Source: Planctobacterium sp047947135
GTDB taxonomy: Bacteria; Pseudomonadota; Gammaproteobacteria; Enterobacterales; Alteromonadaceae
DNA length: 64,000 nucleotides
Assembly: GCA_047947135.1 (NCBI GenBank)
Contig: CP170457.1
Location: 4,278,001-4,342,000 of the forward strand
Direction: 5' to 3'
Shown: positions 63,201 through 64,000 of the stretch, piece after piece
Layout: each line of letters begins with the position of its first letter
How positions within the stretch are numbered: position 1 is the stretch's first letter
The notes under the pieces: model-generated
Told to the model about the DNA's origin: nothing
Seen by the model: only the letters and a program-made list of their open reading frames with translations
The model's database searches: none
Program-made: the position numbers and the translations under genes

Positions 63201-63496
63201 AGGCAGGTCGCCTGCGTTTACGCCCGATTCTGATGACATCGATTGCCTTTATAATGGGTGTTATCCCGATGGTCTTATCTACAGGTGCCGGTGCCGAAAT
63301 GCGGCAGGCAATGGGAATTGCGGTGTTCTCCGGCATGATTGGGGTCACCGTATTCGGTTTGGTGCTTACCCCCGTGTTTTACAAACTGGTCCGTGGCCGA
63401 CAGGCCAAACGCCAATCCACCAGCTCTAATGATGAGAAACCTTTGACTCTGCCCAGTAGCTCTTCTGGTCAAATCAGTCCCGTAGCAGACGCATAG
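60284..63496 (+). CDS. RND multidrug efflux permease (HAE1/AcrB-MexF-like)
   Basis: A 1070-residue inner-membrane pump with the 12-helix, two-large-loop RND plan. The N-terminus FSQFFIQRPIFSGVLSLLIF, the PTVVVTANYPGANPKVIAET loop, the helix-4 proton-relay region GIVVDDAIVVVENVERNI (Asp pair) and the helix-10 GLATKNAILIVEFAKEL (Lys) are all present, so it appears proton-driven and intact. Length and motifs match MexF/OqxB-type drug pumps. The start at 60284, after the adaptor stop, is chosen; GTG 60275 would overlap. No outer-membrane channel gene follows in the window. Substrates are not inferable. Confidence 0.96.
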   Translation: MKFSQFFIQRPIFSGVLSLLIFIAGALAVWQLPITEYPDVVPPTVVVTANYPGANPKVIAETVASPLEQEINGVEDLLYMSSQATANGTMTLTLTFAIGTDPDRATTLVQNRVDRALPRLPQEVQRLGVVTEKSSPNLTMVVHLTSPDNRYDMLYLSNYARLKVKDELARIEGVGSVRLFGAGEFSMRIWLDPDKVAALGLNPSDIVAAIREQNQQAAAGTLGSQPTGDNEFQLLINMKGRLSSEQEFADIIVKVDENGAVSRLRDVASVELGASDYSLRSLLNNKPAVALPIFQAPGSNAIQISDDVRARMAQLRQTFPEGVDYSIVYDPTVFVKGSIKAVINTLLEAILLVVLVVVLFLQTWRASIIPLAAVPISLVGTFAVMQMLGFSLNALSLFGLVLAIGIVVDDAIVVVENVERNIEQGLSPLDATKQAMKEVTGPIIATTLVLMAVFIPTAFMSGLTGQFYKQFALTITISTIISAINSLTLSPALSALLLKPKNVKKDLLSKGIDKLFGRYVFAPFNRLFDRGAKSYTNSISKLVRLSGIVVLLYGGLLALTYQQFATTPTGYVPGQDKMYLVSFAQLPDAASLERTEAVIREMSDIALKHPGVESAVAFPGLNINGFTNSSSSGIVFVTLDKFENRTSSELSANAIAQSLNQQFGAIHEAFIAIFPPPPVQGLGTIGGFRLQIEDRNNLGYEELYKVTQQVLRKAWGSPELTGVFSSYQVNVPQLDVNLDRTKAKSQGVSVDEVFTTMQAYLGSIYVNDFNQFGRTYQVNVQADETFRQEPEQIRQIKVRNNYGDMIPLGSFVDVQRSAGPDRVMRYNGYTTAEINGAPAPGYSSGQAQARISEILEETLPIGMTYEWTELTYQQILAGDTALLVFPLVVLLVFLVLAAQYESLSLPLAIILIVPMTLLSAMTGVIISGGDNNIFTQIGFIVLVGLATKNAILIVEFAKELEDKGMSTLQAIKEAGRLRLRPILMTSIAFIMGVIPMVLSTGAGAEMRQAMGIAVFSGMIGVTVFGLVLTPVFYKLVRGRQAKRQSTSSNDEKPLTLPSSSSGQISPVADA

Positions 63497-63508
63497 CGCG
63501 TCACCTTT

Positions 63509-63569
63509 GGAACCCCTGCTGCCCACAACTCGTGACTCCTCAACCAGGCGGCAGGAGGTTCCTTTTTTT
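63509..63569 (+). terminator. Terminator of the RND efflux operon
   Basis: GGAACC and CCTGCTGCC pair with GGCGGCAGG and GGTTCC around a loop of about 24 bases (one wobble, one bulge), followed by TTTTTTT. It starts 13 bases after the pump stop. It shows that any outer-membrane channel is encoded elsewhere. Confidence 0.78.
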
Positions 63570-63744
63570 ACGCCGCAATAATTCTTATTCGAAATAGATC
63601 ATTGAGTAACCATGCTGATAAATCGTGGTGTGGAAAAATATGGGTTTCCTGCACCGCAACTGCAATAAGCATATTTGTTAAGATTAACTCCATGTAATCA
63701 TCTGATCATAAGCACACTATCAGCCGTAAAAGATGCGTCATGAA

Positions 63745-63765
63745 TGCGGGAAAGCGATTCCCGCA
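63745..63765. repeat. Inverted repeat upstream of the azurin gene
   Basis: Perfect eight-base arms TGCGGGAA/TTCCCGCA with a five-base centre, 45 bases before the azurin start. It could be an operator or a leader hairpin; no T-run follows. The rest of 63570-63810 shows no further recognisable element. Confidence 0.5.
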
Positions 63766-63810
63766 ATAGCGTAAAACGTGTTGAACGTTTAAATCACTCT
63801 GGAGTACTAA

Positions 63811-64000
63811 ATGAAACGAGTTTTGGCACTACTAATTATTGGCTTATCATTTTTCAAAACAGCATCTGCCAACAACTGTCAGTTGGATGTGGCAGTTGGT
63901 GATAACCTGTCTTTCAAGCCATCGGCACTGCAGGTTTCTGCATCTGAATGCAGCACCGTCACTGTCAATCTAATCCATCAGGGCAGCATGGCGAAGCAGT
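63811..64000 (+). CDS. azu: Azurin-like blue copper protein, N-terminal part (cut by window edge)
   Basis: A frame open to the right edge (63 codons visible) starts MKRVLALLIIGLSFFKTASA, a signal peptide cleaved before NNCQLDV. The mature start, with Cys near residue 3, then SFKPSALQVSASECSTVTVN and LIHQGSMAKQ, matches the first strands of azurin (including the VNLxHxG-x-M/L-x-K stretch that precedes the copper ligand His). The remaining copper ligands lie outside the window. Azurin carries electrons in the periplasm, to nitrite reductase or cytochrome c peroxidase. GGAG lies about eight bases before the ATG. Confidence 0.88.
   Translation, partial: MKRVLALLIIGLSFFKTASANNCQLDVAVGDNLSFKPSALQVSASECSTVTVNLIHQGSMAKQ

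Noticed and set aside
1..64000. CRISPR arrays, tRNA and rRNA genes
   Set aside because: No regularly spaced direct repeats, cloverleaf-like sequences with CCA-type ends or rRNA core sequences were recognised by reading; a dedicated scan was not possible.

Overview
The window looks like a chromosomal segment of a marine gammaproteobacterium of the order Alteromonadales (Alteromonadaceae-like; genus not determined). The reasons are core gene neighbourhoods typical of Gammaproteobacteria (gcvT-gcvH-gcvP; ygfB-pepP-ubiH-ubiI with zapA and 6S RNA; tkt-epd-pgk-fba divergent from a MetJ-type metK promoter; rsmE/gshB/yqgE/yqgF; pilT-pilU beside yggS-proC-yggT; tal-pgi) and the type of accessory genes between them (MASE1 sensor, several sensor kinases, RND efflux, azurin). 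No rRNA or tRNA gene, CRISPR array, transposase or integrase was seen.

Layout. 1-574: start of a MASE1 membrane sensor gene cut by the left edge. 798-7167: an accessory block with a HipB-like regulator followed by a broken hipA stub, an intact hipBA pair whose promoter is covered by inverted repeats, a short fragment resembling the Mrr N-terminus, and a two-gene Gabija-type defence system (OLD-family nuclease plus UvrD-like helicase), closed by a terminator. 7286-12211: glycine cleavage genes gcvT, gcvH and gcvP, and a 33-residue membrane peptide. 12335-18113: LysR regulator, ubiquinone hydroxylases ubiI and ubiH, pepP, ygfB, zapA and 6S RNA. 18309-20167: ribokinase-type kinase and nucleoside hydrolase. 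20243-24794: small proteins, a CPBP protease with a secreted partner, a ToxR/CadC-like TPR regulator and a DUF481 outer-membrane protein. 24928-31636: class I aldolase, pgk, epd, tkt and, divergently, metK. 31818-37243: M48 lipoprotein protease, ABC-2 exporter, rsmE and a NarL/DesK-type two-component system. 37422-47574: gshB, yqgE and ruvX interspersed with signalling and membrane genes, then a thioredoxin-like protein and a DUF2007 protein. 47829-53178: pilU, pilT, yggS, proC, yggT, a DUF4426 protein and a YgjV-like protein. 53200-57855: yaaA, macro-domain protein, tal, pgi and a small membrane protein. 57949-64000: LysR regulator, RND efflux pair and the start of an azurin gene.

How the genes fit together. 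Central carbon metabolism is strongly represented: aldolase, Pgk, Epd and Tkt in one transcription unit, transaldolase and Pgi in another. Between them they serve gluconeogenesis, the pentose phosphate pathway and, through Epd, pyridoxal phosphate supply, while YggS handles PLP and GcvP uses it. One-carbon metabolism is served by GcvTHP and MetK. Redox and stress functions include GshB, YaaA, the thioredoxin-like protein and azurin.

The most distinctive part is the 0.8-7.2 kb block, where a toxin-antitoxin module and a Gabija-type system sit together with decayed remnants of other modules. I did not find a convincing wholly new system. The best leads are this composite defence block, a terminator-like hairpin just upstream of gshB, a strong hairpin between gcvH and gcvP, and the secreted protein/CPBP protease pair divergent from a membrane-bound transcription regulator.
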